In this document: piece after piece, positions 37,895 to 47,622 of the stretch
Layout: every line of letters starts with the position of its first letter
Numbering within the stretch: position 1 is the stretch's first letter
Origin: Thamnidium elegans
Taxonomy: Eukaryota; Mucoromycota; Mucoromycetes; Mucorales; Mucoraceae
Reading direction: 5' to 3'
DNA length: 64,000 nt
Assembly (NCBI GenBank): GCA_025201345.1
Contig: JAIXMG010000031.1
Location: 248,001 to 312,000 of the forward strand
The notes under the pieces: generated by a model
Told to the model about the DNA's origin: nothing
The model's database searches: none
What the model saw: the letters and a program-made list of their open reading frames with translations, nothing else
Translations under genes and position numbers: made by a program

Positions 37895-38865
37895 TTATTA
37901 CATCTAAGGGACGGACAGATAATACATTCCCTTTTTCAGTGATTAATCGAAACCTGAGAAAAAAAAATACATTAATATTTATATAGAAAAAACAGGAAGC
38001 TTGCGTGTGAACACCAAAGCCTTCAACTTGCCTAAAACTTCTAACAAGTCCTCCGCCAGATAGAGCCCGCATAACTGTATGGACACTTTCCGTTCCTTGG
38101 GAAAAGAACTCATAAGTAGTGCAGTGTGCCGTACCTTCTTGAGGAATATACCTATAAGGTTCAGGTTTAACTGCGTGAATTAAATTGGGGAATTTGATGG
38201 CATCTATAAAAGATATACAAGTATCAAATATTTTTACCTTAAATAAAAAACGAGGCAATAACATTACCAATTATTATACATGTTAGGTTTCTTTAAAAAA
38301 AAGAAAAATAATAAACTAAGTTTTACCTAGGTTCCAAAGACCTTTTTAAGTATAGAATCTTGCGGCGAAACCACGAACATCACGGACAGTACCGGGAGCA
38401 TCTTTTGAGTCGAGTACTGTTGAAAAGCGGACAAACACAGGAGTTTTAGTATCTGGATCTTGAAGAAATTTGTCAGCAGTCAAGTTGTACCAGTCTTTAT
38501 AAGTTTGAAAGCAGGCATGCGCTCAAACACCACGAGCATGAATAACTCTTTCGGGTATTCTAATTTTAGGATTAGTTTATTAACTTTATACAAAATGTAA
38601 GAGCATAATAAAAAAAGAAAAAGATACCTTTCATGACCTATAAGATAAGTATTAGTAATAGTTTAGAGAGTTAATAGTGATGCTGCGTAACAAATTGTAT
38701 TACTTTCTCCCTTAAAAGAAGTCTTGTGGAAGAGTAGGACCGCGTTCACCGGCTTGTAAACTATCGGTGTTATTAATTTTGGTGCCGAACTGAGTTGTCT
38801 CTTGCGTTCCAGCATCCACTACAATAACCTCTTTTACAGGGTCGATTGGATTGAAAACGCACAGT
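37895..38865 (-). pseudogene. Catalase pseudogene, 3'-truncated
   Basis: On the minus strand the order of a fungal catalase is clear: TTQFGTKINNTDSLQAGERG, then [63 protein letters not shown], and RSFRQVEGFGVHT followed by FRLITEKGN. Catalases are haem enzymes that split hydrogen peroxide. It is dead. A one-base loss breaks D-F-F from L-R-E-K near 38715. A TGA interrupts HARGV near 38525. TAA codons follow R-F-Y-T and end F-F-I just before the A-I-K-F-P exon. The C-terminal two thirds after the N-E-K-G region is missing. Several intron boundaries (GTAATA...TAG) are still readable, so this is a decayed genomic copy, not a retrocopy. Confidence 0.8.
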
Positions 38866-39088
38866 CTCAATAGAGTATCTAATAATATAATAAGATTGAT
38901 TGATTTCATAGTTACTAAATAGAAAGAAGATACATATATTGTCGAGCGCTTTATATACGAAAAAACGTTCACTGTGTTTAAAATATTTTATATTTAATTT
39001 TGGCCAATCAACGTAAACGCTAATTTTAGCAGAAATAATTCATTTTATATTTCCCCTTCTTCTCTCTCTCTTTTTATATATAATAGAA

Positions 39089-39666
39089 ATGACTGATATT
39101 AATCGATATTCAATGGAAGAAACTGCTCCAAAAGTGCCCTTACATGACAACAATAATAATACTCCACCTTTAGACATTTCACCAACCCCTTCAAAGTCTA
39201 TTCATCGTTCAAAGACAGTTCGTAATCTTAATTCAGCAGGAAATAAAATGAGAGGTTTATTCAAGACAAAAAATAAGGAATCTTCAAACATTTCGACAAC
39301 AGGCACTAGAAGAATGACTACAACTGATGAAAATGGATTCATTACAAGACCTATTCTTTCTACGTCAGCTTCTTATGGTCCAGGAAATGAAAATACAATT
39401 CAACACACTGCATCTTTTTCTCATCAAAAAGGTAATAATACTGTTGTGTGCACACCCCTTTTTATATATGTTTGTAACCTTAATTTTTTTATTTTTTTAT
39501 TTTTTCTTTTTTCCCTTTTCTTTTTCTTTCTCTTTTTTTTTTACTTTGTTTATTATTCCTTTCATCATTTAGAAGTTGAAATGTATTCGGAGCAAACTAT
39601 TAAAGAAGTTGAACCGAGCGTATTGCCACAACAAACTACATCATCTGATGAAGTAGAACAACAGGC

Positions 39667-39700
<34 letters not shown>

Positions 39701-39771
39701 ACGCAAGCACAACCACAACAAACGCAACTACAACAACAACAACAACAACAACAACTACCACCACCACCACC

Positions 39772-39816
<45 letters not shown>

Positions 39817-40810
39817 GCAGCAAACGCAACGGCAACAATTTCAACAACAACAATTAGCTCAGCAACAACATTTAAATTTTCAACACGAGTTGGAACAACT
39901 TAATGAGCTTATTGCACGAAGAACAACTGAAGTAGAACAAGAAAAAAAAACAAAGGAACGTTTGCAAATGGAATTAGCTGAAGCACAAAGGGTATTTAAA
40001 GACAAAGAACAAGAATACTCTACCATTGAGCATAGCTTTTTTGAACATACACGTGCTATTCGAGCAACGGATGATGATCTTTCGACTATTCGTGATTCCT
40101 TTAAACTTTTGAAATATTCTATTGCACGTTTATTAATGACATTAAACAAAAAAGCAGATAAAGCAAGTGCAACGAAAAAATTTGTATCTACTTGGCCAAA
40201 CCTAAATATTGTGGATCCTATTACAGGTGAAATGGAATCTTCATTTGTTAACCTTTTAGCAGAGAAATTAGTTCATGAGCATCTTGTAAAGCACGTATTT
40301 AGTGTTCCCATTTATCCAGGTCTTAAAGTGAATGCGGCTTATCAGGCTTTGAATGATTGGCTCCAAGCTCACTCTTCGCTATTTTCTGTTCGTTTACGTC
40401 AACAGATGGCAGCTGTAGTTGCTAAAAGTAGTAGGGATAGCGAAATTCATCAAGCTGCTCAAAAGGAAAAACAAAATATTGCTACGTTAATTTATGATGA
40501 CCTTGCTGAAATTTATCACCCCTTTTTACGTGAAAATGATGCTGCTGTAGATGAAGAAAAGAGATATTATAACAAGATTTGTGATATTGTGGATAAATGT
40601 CTCAAGCTTACTGTGGCTATGCGTGGTCAAGAAGTTGAAATTACAACAATCAGTATTGAAGAAGGAAAAGAAAAGTTCCAAGAGGAAACAATGACTGAAG
40701 TTAAAGGTAGAACTCAGGGTCTTGTTAGATTTTTCATTTGCCCTACTTTTATGGGAGGTGATCGTGAACATGGTTTCCTTGAAAAGGGCAAGGTCGTCAT
40801 CACTGGTTAA
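39089..40810 (+). CDS. PolyQ / coiled-coil orphan protein
   Basis: Two exons (39089-39431 and 39573-40810) give 526 residues. The 141 bp intron is a multiple of three and stays open, but its translation is a Phe/Leu run with GT...TTTAG ends, so I treat it as intron. The N-terminus is Ser/Thr-rich and basic (RSKTVRNLNSAGNKMRGLFKTK). Then follow long Gln tracts with a Pro run (about residues 145-210), a charged coiled coil (LNELIARRTTEVEQEKKTKERLQMEL region, about 220-290), and an ordered C-terminal half of about 240 residues with SWP-like motif TWPNLNIVDPITGEM and FFICPTFMGGD near the end. I do not recognise the fold. The conserved-looking C-terminus and clean splice support a real gene. No membrane segment or signal peptide is seen once the intron is removed. 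Confidence 0.65.
39658..39862 (+). repeat. CAA/CAG-type codon repeat encoding polyglutamine
   Basis: Runs of CAA (with a few CAG and ACG codons) are split by a short CCA (Pro) run. They encode three Gln blocks in the orphan protein above and probably vary in length between strains. Confidence 0.9.
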
Positions 40811-40927
40811 AAAAAATACTCTAAACCCCAATACAAAACTTTTTTTTTTATATAATTTAATTTATGTGTAACAAATACTACGACTTTCTTTCTTATTCCC
40901 TCTTTGTGAGTCCATTTAAAAATAACA

Positions 40928-42076
40928 ATGTCTAATCAGTATTCGAGTCATGGTAGTAGTAGTAGTAGTAGTAGTAGTAGTAAAAGTAGTAGTAGCAATA
41001 ATAATAACGCCCACTTTCAACGCAACTCTTATAATAACGAAAAGAATAACCTCGTACGTAACGTAGACTCGAGTCCGAATACTTTCAAAACCCCATTACC
41101 AAAGCCATACCATCTTCCACAACGTCAAGTGACAATGTGGGAAACTGAAGATCGAAGTAGAATACAACCAAACTATTCTCGACGGGCTTCCGAGACGATT
41201 CAAAAATCTTTAATTTCACAAACATTGTTTCCATATCAACCAATGTCTGGTATCCACGCTTTATCACCAACTGATAACAACGTACAACAAATGTTTATTA
41301 CTGAGCCCGATGAAGATCCTATGCAGCATCTGGTTTTGTTACCGCTTGGTAAGACGGGTGCTGGAAAATCAAGTTTATTGAATATTATGCTTGGTTATGA
41401 TGAATTTAAAGCAAAAGCGGCTGCTAAATCTGTTACTGATTGTATCACGGAACGTACTGGTATGTGGACAATTGACCAAACAGAAACCGTAATTACGATA
41501 GCAGATACTCCTGGTTTTGCGGATAGTATGAATCGAGATGAACAGTTTCTATCTAGTTTTCAAGATTATATTCTAGATATTGGACAAAGGCTTGGTATTG
41601 ATTCTTTTTTACTTGTGTTTCAGTGTGATTCCGCTACGAATAAGTAAGTATTTATTTTTGGGCTTGTAAGAAAAAAAGTATTATTTACAAAGTGTAATAG
41701 TATTATGTCGATCCTTGATCATTTTAATTCTATGATGCAGCAAAAGTTTCCTTATCAAAACAATTGGTGGGATCATGTTATGCTTGTATTTACACGAGTA
41801 GATTATTTTCCAAATCTTAAATTTCCAGCAAATATACTCGGTAAAAAGCAAAGTATTATGGAAACATTGATACCGGATATTCAAGCAAAATATGGTTTAA
41901 AGACACCACCGAAATATGCTTTTGTCAGTTCCAAAGCGCCTAATTGCTCCTTTAATAAAAAGGGACAGTGTGATTGCTTCGCGGCTTCTAAGTATCATTT
42001 GGATCAAATGAGAACACTAAAATCAAGGATTAATACAATTCTTACAGATAATGGTGGCAGATGGGTACCCGCTTAA
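40928..42076 (+). CDS. AIG1/GIMAP-like small GTPase
   Basis: Two exons (40928-41643, 41701-42076) give 363 residues. Residues 1-135 are low complexity: a long Ser run from AGT codons, then Asn. The GTPase domain starts with P-loop GKTGAGKSS (141-149), then a switch with conserved Thr (SVTDCITERTG), G3 DTPGF (193-197), DSFLLVFQ and G4-like F-T-R-V-D. This pattern (LGKTGAGKSSLLN, DTPG, T-R-x-D) is that of the AIG1/Toc34/septin TRAFAC branch, nearest to AIG1/GIMAP. The C-terminus has a Cys cluster (CSFNKKGQCDC). No transmembrane tail is visible. In animals and plants AIG1 proteins act in immunity; in fungi their role is not settled. A septin is excluded by the missing septin-unique element and the G4 sequence. 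Confidence 0.75.
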
Positions 42077-42150
42077 AATAATCTATCTTTTTTTTGTTAA
42101 AAAAAAACTGTGTATCATATCAAGTTATAAAATATAGAATCTTCCCCTTT

Positions 42151-42184
<34 letters not shown>

Positions 42185-42570
42185 AAATTTGTGTTGGTAG
42201 TTTGAATAATTAATTTTATCTTTTAGTGAGTTCGAATGTTACACTTGCCTAGTAAGCACGCCATAACCAAAAGTAATTTTGCCAGTAATATAATATATGA
42301 TTATGTTAGAATTTTACCGTAAATACTATATAAAAACACGAGCTAGAGTACAATAACGATTGCGAATGAAAATAAACGATGCAAATCAATCGATCTTCCC
42401 ACCTTGTCTTATTTTACCCGCGTTACACTTTACTACTGGTTGTTATTATTTTTTATCACCGAAAAAATACCCCGTAGCTTACCATAAAACCCTGTGAAAA
42501 AGGTCACAATTCACACACCATATAAAAAAAGCGAAATAGTCCTTTTTTTTCTTTATCATTTTTTAAAACT

Positions 42571-43764
42571 ATGTCCAAGGTAAAAGATATTATTACTATC
42601 GTATAGCTCGGTTTTAATCTATTTTATTAAGCAGCCTGTCTCACAAGAAAAATTCGAGCCCTCTGAAATATCTTTCGGTGGAGGAGCTCTTTCTGGATTC
42701 TATGACACTTTTGAATTCAGTGACATTGTCGATGCTTGTACTGAAGCACTTGATTCAGGTAAAAAAAAAAAAAAAATCGGGTTTGTAGTGTATATACATA
42801 TACTGACAAAAAAACAATAGGTATCAACTCTTTTGATACCTCTCCTTATTATGGTAAAAGTGAGATTTTATTAGGTGACGCTTTACTTCAAATTCGTGAA
42901 AAGTATCCCAGAGAAAACTACTATATTGCCACCAAGATGGGTCGTTACGGTAAAACTATTTACGAGATGGATTACAGTGCTAAAAAGACATACGAAAGTG
43001 TTGCTGAAAGTATGAAGAGATTGCATACTGATTATCTTGATATTGTTTACGCTCATGATGTTGAATTTGTAAAGTTTGAAGATGTTGTTGGTAAAGGTCA
43101 AGCTTTAGAAGCATTGTTTGATTTAAAGTCTCAAGGAAAGGTCAAATATGTTGGTTGCTCAGGTAACGTATATGTATAAAATATTGCCTTGTGTGATTAG
43201 AAAGAGAAAATTAAAATTTGAATTGTAGGCTATCCTCTTGATGTCTTGTTAAAGGTTGCCGAATATCAACATGCCAAGGGCCAACCTCTTGATATTGTTC
43301 TTTCTTATGCTCATTATACTCTTCAAAATACTTCTTTGGCTGATTATGCTCCCAAGTTTAGAGCTGCCGGTGTAAAGTATATTATGAACGCTTCTCCTCT
43401 CTGTATGGCACTCTTGCGTGACGAGGCTACTCCAGAATGGCACCCCGCTCATAGTGGTATTCGTGAAGCTGCTGATAAGGCAGCTAAAATTGCCGCCGAA
43501 AACAAGCTCAGTTTAGCAGATTTAGCAAACCGTTTCTCTTTCCAAGGTAAGACAGCCTTTGGATTAGATTCCACAGTGCTTGGTCTTGCTAGAAAATCTG
43601 AAGTTCAAGATGCTGTTCGTACCTTAAAGGATGCTAAGAAACGTGACAACACTGAAATTGAAAACAAGGTGTATGCAGAAATTGATGAATTATTCAAGTC
43701 TGTAAAGAACTTTTCATGGAAGAGTCCTACTGATATTGAATTAGCTAAACCCCAAACATTCTAA
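42571..43764 (+). CDS. ARA2: D-arabinose 1-dehydrogenase, ARA2-type aldo-keto reductase
   Basis: Four exons (42571-42579, 42635-42758, 42821-43162, 43229-43764) give 336 residues, the same size as yeast Ara2. The first exon codes only Met-Ser-Lys. The aldo-keto reductase tetrad is present: Asp and Tyr in DTSPYYGKSE, Lys in IATKMGRYG and His in VYAHDVEFVKF. G-G-A-L-S-G-F-Y-D at the N-terminus, YPLDVLL after the third intron and MNASPLCMALLR match the Ara2/L-galactose dehydrogenase subgroup, which makes the precursor of erythroascorbate (or ascorbate) in the cytosol using NAD. The acceptor of intron 1 could be AAG (42632) or CAG (42635); CAG is the better site. The gene is convergent with the proteasome gene, with only 72 bp between stop codons. 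It ends next to an AAT microsatellite. Confidence 0.85.
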
Positions 43765-43836
43765 TAATAATAATAATAATAATAATAATGCCTTTAATAT
43801 ATTTTTTTTTATTATTATTTCTTTTTCTTTTTCTTT

Positions 43837-44895
43837 TTAAGCACCATAACCACTGATCTTTTCAGCGAAACCCCATTCAGTTTCCAAAGAATAAGGTTCA
43901 GTAACTTCAATGCCACTTTCAGTAATCTTTGCTCTTTGGAACTTATTCATGGATCTAGCATCTCTGTAAAACAAGACACGCAAACATTCGTTCATAATTT
44001 CAATAGCTTCCTCTTCTGTTAAATCGTCTTCTCTACCTTCAACTCTCTTTCTCAAAATAGGTTGTGCTAAATGTGCACCAAATCCAGTAGCAATTGTGGT
44101 TGATTGATAAGTAGTACCTCTTAAATCGACATAACCAAGGAACCTATTTATGTAACGCGTATTATTAGTATAATTATTCACTATTATTTACTTTTAGATT
44201 ATATATATTTACTTTTCACCCTTTTCGATACCACCAACAACTAAAGAATTCCAAAGAGGATTGAACTTGGATCTTCTGTTATACATAACTCTCCACAAGT
44301 ATTCATAAATATGTGGGGTACCTAAAACATGTCCGTCATCAGCACAGTGTTCCTTTACCCTATATAAATTAATTAGTAACAAGGAACAATACTTCTTTTA
44401 TATCAGTTAATTTACATAAGAGAGTCCAAAAGATGTTGAATATATTGATAGTCTGAAATGTCACCAGAGGCACCAACAATAGTACTTTTACCAACAGGAC
44501 ATAACCTCTTGATATCACGGAAACGAGATAAAGATCCATATGAACCTATATTATTATTTTTACTGATTAGTCTCGCAAGTTTCTTTTTTTAAAGATAACA
44601 ATATTGACATTACCAAGCATATCTGCTGCCATCATAATACCATCTCTATATTTAAAAGCGAGAACAGAAGTACCTGTAACCAAAGGGGTTCTATACAACG
44701 CAACAATTATTTTTTTTTTTAATTATCAGTAAAGAAAGAAGAAGAAAAAAAGCAATCCACTTACTGAGTTCTGGTCATTGGTCCATAAGCGGACTCAGTC
44801 AAGTTTTGTGGAAGAGTTTGATAAAGAGGTACAGTGTTGTGTTCATCGCCGCGTTCAGAGCGAGGTTTTCCCCAGGAAGCAGGATGATGTTGCAT
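43837..44895 (-). CDS. PRE4: 20S proteasome subunit beta-7 (PRE4/PSMB4)
   Basis: Five exons on the minus strand (44895-44765, 44690-44614, 44545-44416, 44359-44213, 44143-43837) join to 263 residues, matching human PSMB4 (264) and yeast Pre4 (266). The prosequence of about 42 residues ends at R-T-Q-T-P; mature subunit then has [28 protein letters not shown]. Later motifs are GDISDYQYI, YLWRVMYNRRSKFNPLWNS and GYVDLRGTTYQSTT, all diagnostic of beta-7. The subunit is non-catalytic and helps lock the two beta rings of the 20S core. Two introns fall in positions with phase 2, as checked against the protein. The stop codon faces ARA2. The promoter is in the following 800 bp. Confidence 0.93.
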
Positions 44896-45707
44896 TTTGT
44901 CGTTGTGAAGAAAAGTAAGTAAAAAAGAAATTAAACAAGTTTGCCGTAATTTTTAACCAAGAAGGTACGCGTTCGATGACGTTTTGTTTGTGACTGTTGG
45001 ATATTTGTAGCTTTGAAAAGTATAAAATTTACAGGCTGTTTTTTGTATTTGGAGTTTTTTTTCCAAATCATTTTTCGAGTGTGTTAGATGGTTTTTTTCT
45101 TGTACAGCACTTGCATTATTTCTTTACCCAACCAGATTAGACAGTTATTGTTGAAGTTGATGAACGAACGTTTACCGTCATAATAATAAAAAGATGTATA
45201 TATACATATATAGCCGGCATAAGAATAGTCGATATTGATCGATTTACCAATGTATCAATAGTATAAATACTACACTTTTAATGCATAGTTACTTCTTTTT
45301 TTTTTATACATTCACTCATTGTTTTTAAGCCTGTAGTTAGTTTTAGAGACAAAATAAGAGGTGGGTGTCGTTTTTCCATATTAGGAAATTTTGGTGGGTG
45401 AAGTTTAACGATTCTCTTGAATATATTTTTTCAATTTAGATTGTGTACAAAAAAAAAAAGAGGAAAAAAGATACGTCAAGTAAGATCTTCGCAATTATAA
45501 TTTACTTTGATTTTTGCGAATTACGTACCCACACAGAAATAAAAAAAAATAAAAAAAATAAAAAAAAAGTGATTCGATACAGTTACCTAAGTTACGATAT
45601 GTATAATATATTAAGACTTTATGAGTAGCTATACCTTCCATAAGTAATGCTTATTAAGCTTTTCTCGATTTTATTTTATTTTAAACTATACGTAAATAGG
45701 TGATAAT
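44896..45707. other. Intergenic region between PRE4 and ADH
   Basis: 812 bp holding the PRE4 promoter and the 3' flank of the ADH gene, both on the minus strand. It is AT-rich, with poly(A) stretches near 45448 and 45540-45568. No gene is supported; the small plus-strand ORF at 45443 is lysine homopolymer. Confidence 0.55.
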
Positions 45708-46799
45708 CTATTCTTTAGCTACTAAAACAGCACGATAACGAGCTTGACCCTTTTCACACCGCTCAATTGCAGCGTGTAAGCCATCCAAATCAAGAGGATA
45801 CTCTTCTATCTTGGGTTTAATATGATGACGTTGAGCGAACTCTAACATTAATTCAATCACATACCTACCACCTACAATAGAACCTTTAATAGACTTTTGA
45901 TCTGTTAAAATAGCAGCAGGATTTTTAATTTCGATAGAAGAGCCTGGAACGCCAATTAAATAAAATGTTCCATTACGGTTTAACAAGGACAAATATAAAT
46001 CCCAATCCAAGTCGCCAGAAATTGTATTAATAATTACATCGTACTTTTCTAATTTGTCAATATATTCAGGGGTAAAGTCTTTGGATGCCAAAAAATCGTG
46101 GGCCCCGAAACTAAGAGCTTCTTCTTTTTTATTGAGACTTCTTGATACAGCAGTACAATGAACTCCCCAAGCACGACAGAATTGTAATGCAAGGTGACCT
46201 AAACCACCTATATAAAAAGAGTATATATATATATATATATTATAAGAGTGCGACCAGATATTTCATTCATATATATTATATGTACCAATACCAAGGACGG
46301 CTACTCGTCCAGTAGGAGGAATTTTAGATGAGTATAATGCATTAAACACAGTAACACCAGCACAAAAGAGTGGACCAGCGTACTTTGGTTCCATTCCATC
46401 AGGAAGTTTATACGCAAATCGACTATCACATACTTGATACTCTGCAAAACCATTCATATTACCCTCAGGAAACATAATACGATGCTGGCACATTATATCT
46501 TGACCAGAATTACATTCTCCGCAAACTAAACAAGCAGATTTCAAATAGGATGTGCCGACAATATCTCCTACATTCAACCTTTCTACGCTAGATCCTTTTT
46601 CTATTATTTTACCGACTGCTTCATGACCAAGAACATCGCCGTCTCTACCCATATACATACAATCTGTATGACATATGCCGCAAGCCAGTATCTTGATTAT
46701 AATTTCATGGTGGCTCAATGGAGTTATTTTAGTCGAAATTGATTTAAATTTACCGCGTTCGTTTGTAGAGACGAATTGTGTAATTGTTGTAGTCTTCAT
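45708..46799 (-). CDS. Zinc-dependent alcohol dehydrogenase (CAD/ADH family)
   Basis: Two exons (46799-46286, 46207-45708) give 337 residues. The start is the ATG before K-T-T-T-I-T; the longer frame upstream runs through AT-rich leader and is not credible. Catalytic zinc ligands are Cys43 (G-I-C-H-T-D) and His59-Glu60 (L-G-H-E). The structural zinc site is intact: C90, C93, C96 and C104. The nucleotide motif G-I-G-G-L-G-H-L spans the intron, around 170-177. Medium-chain reductases of this type oxidise or reduce alcohols and aldehydes with NAD(P)H. The overall order, with a G-L-H-A-A-I-E-R segment near the end, places it with bacterial- and fungal-type CAD-like ADHs. The substrate is unknown. 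The intron contains an AT microsatellite. Confidence 0.87.
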
Positions 46800-47622
46800 T
46801 TTTGTACTTGAAAAAAAAAACCAGAGTAAAAAGTATGTATATAATATATATAAATGTATATATATATATATATATTCTTTGTTCGTATTACTTTTTGTTT
46901 CTTTATTTTTAAAAAGGTATGGTTTAAAAGAGCCTCGGACAAACTGCCTCCCCATAGACTTTCATTGTGGCTTTTCTATGCAAGGTTTTAGTCACTAATC
47001 AGATAGTTGGTTCAAAGAACTTTACATAGATATATTGACGGTTAAACAAAAATATAGTGACTTTTAAGACAAGTAATTTCCCAAACCAAACTGGTCATAG
47101 TATACCACAGTAAAAATACAAGTAAATGTAGCATTATTTCGGGTTACTCTAATAAATAGAACTATTTCCGCAGTATACATAAAATGAAGATAATGAAAAT
47201 GAGTTGCTGTTATTTTGAAGTTTAAACGAACTGCGACCCCCTACCTAGAAGCTAATAATGAATTATAGTTTTTAATTAGCTACTGATTTGACATTAAAAC
47301 ACTCTTTTGGCCCATCTCAAACGACCGTGAATCTGAGGGAAATCATTGGATTGTGTACATACTCCCTGTTTGCATGAAATAATGAAGGGCTCTTTTAAGG
47401 AGAAGGGGGCGAGGGGAGAATTAAGTTAATACTAGAAGCTAGTATATCACTGTTTACAACTTCAAAAAACATATTCTAACTTATTAACGCTGAAAAAGTA
47501 AATGGAAGGGACACTATAATTTACACTTCTACAAAAAAGACATAATTAAAAATCTTACCCATATAATTATCTAAGTCTCAAAAAGAAAAGCCGTTTTTAA
47601 TATGGCGATATGATGTGTTGTA
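46800..47622. other. ADH promoter and gene-free flank
   Basis: 823 bp containing an AT dinucleotide repeat (about 46840-46876), which lies in the ADH leader, and otherwise unremarkable AT-rich DNA. No coding frame or element end could be identified here. Confidence 0.5.

Noticed and set aside
37760..37942. Plus-strand ORFs through the poly(T) run
   Set aside because: They are Phe homopolymers created by the T run and are antisense to the catalase pseudogene.
37831..38865. Catalase copy as a processed retrocopy with a poly(A) tail
   Set aside because: Read on the minus strand an A run follows the fragment, but introns are still present, so it did not come from a spliced mRNA.
46801..46955. 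Longer N-terminus of the alcohol dehydrogenase
   Set aside because: The extra residues come from an AT microsatellite and T run; the family starts at the ATG at 46799.
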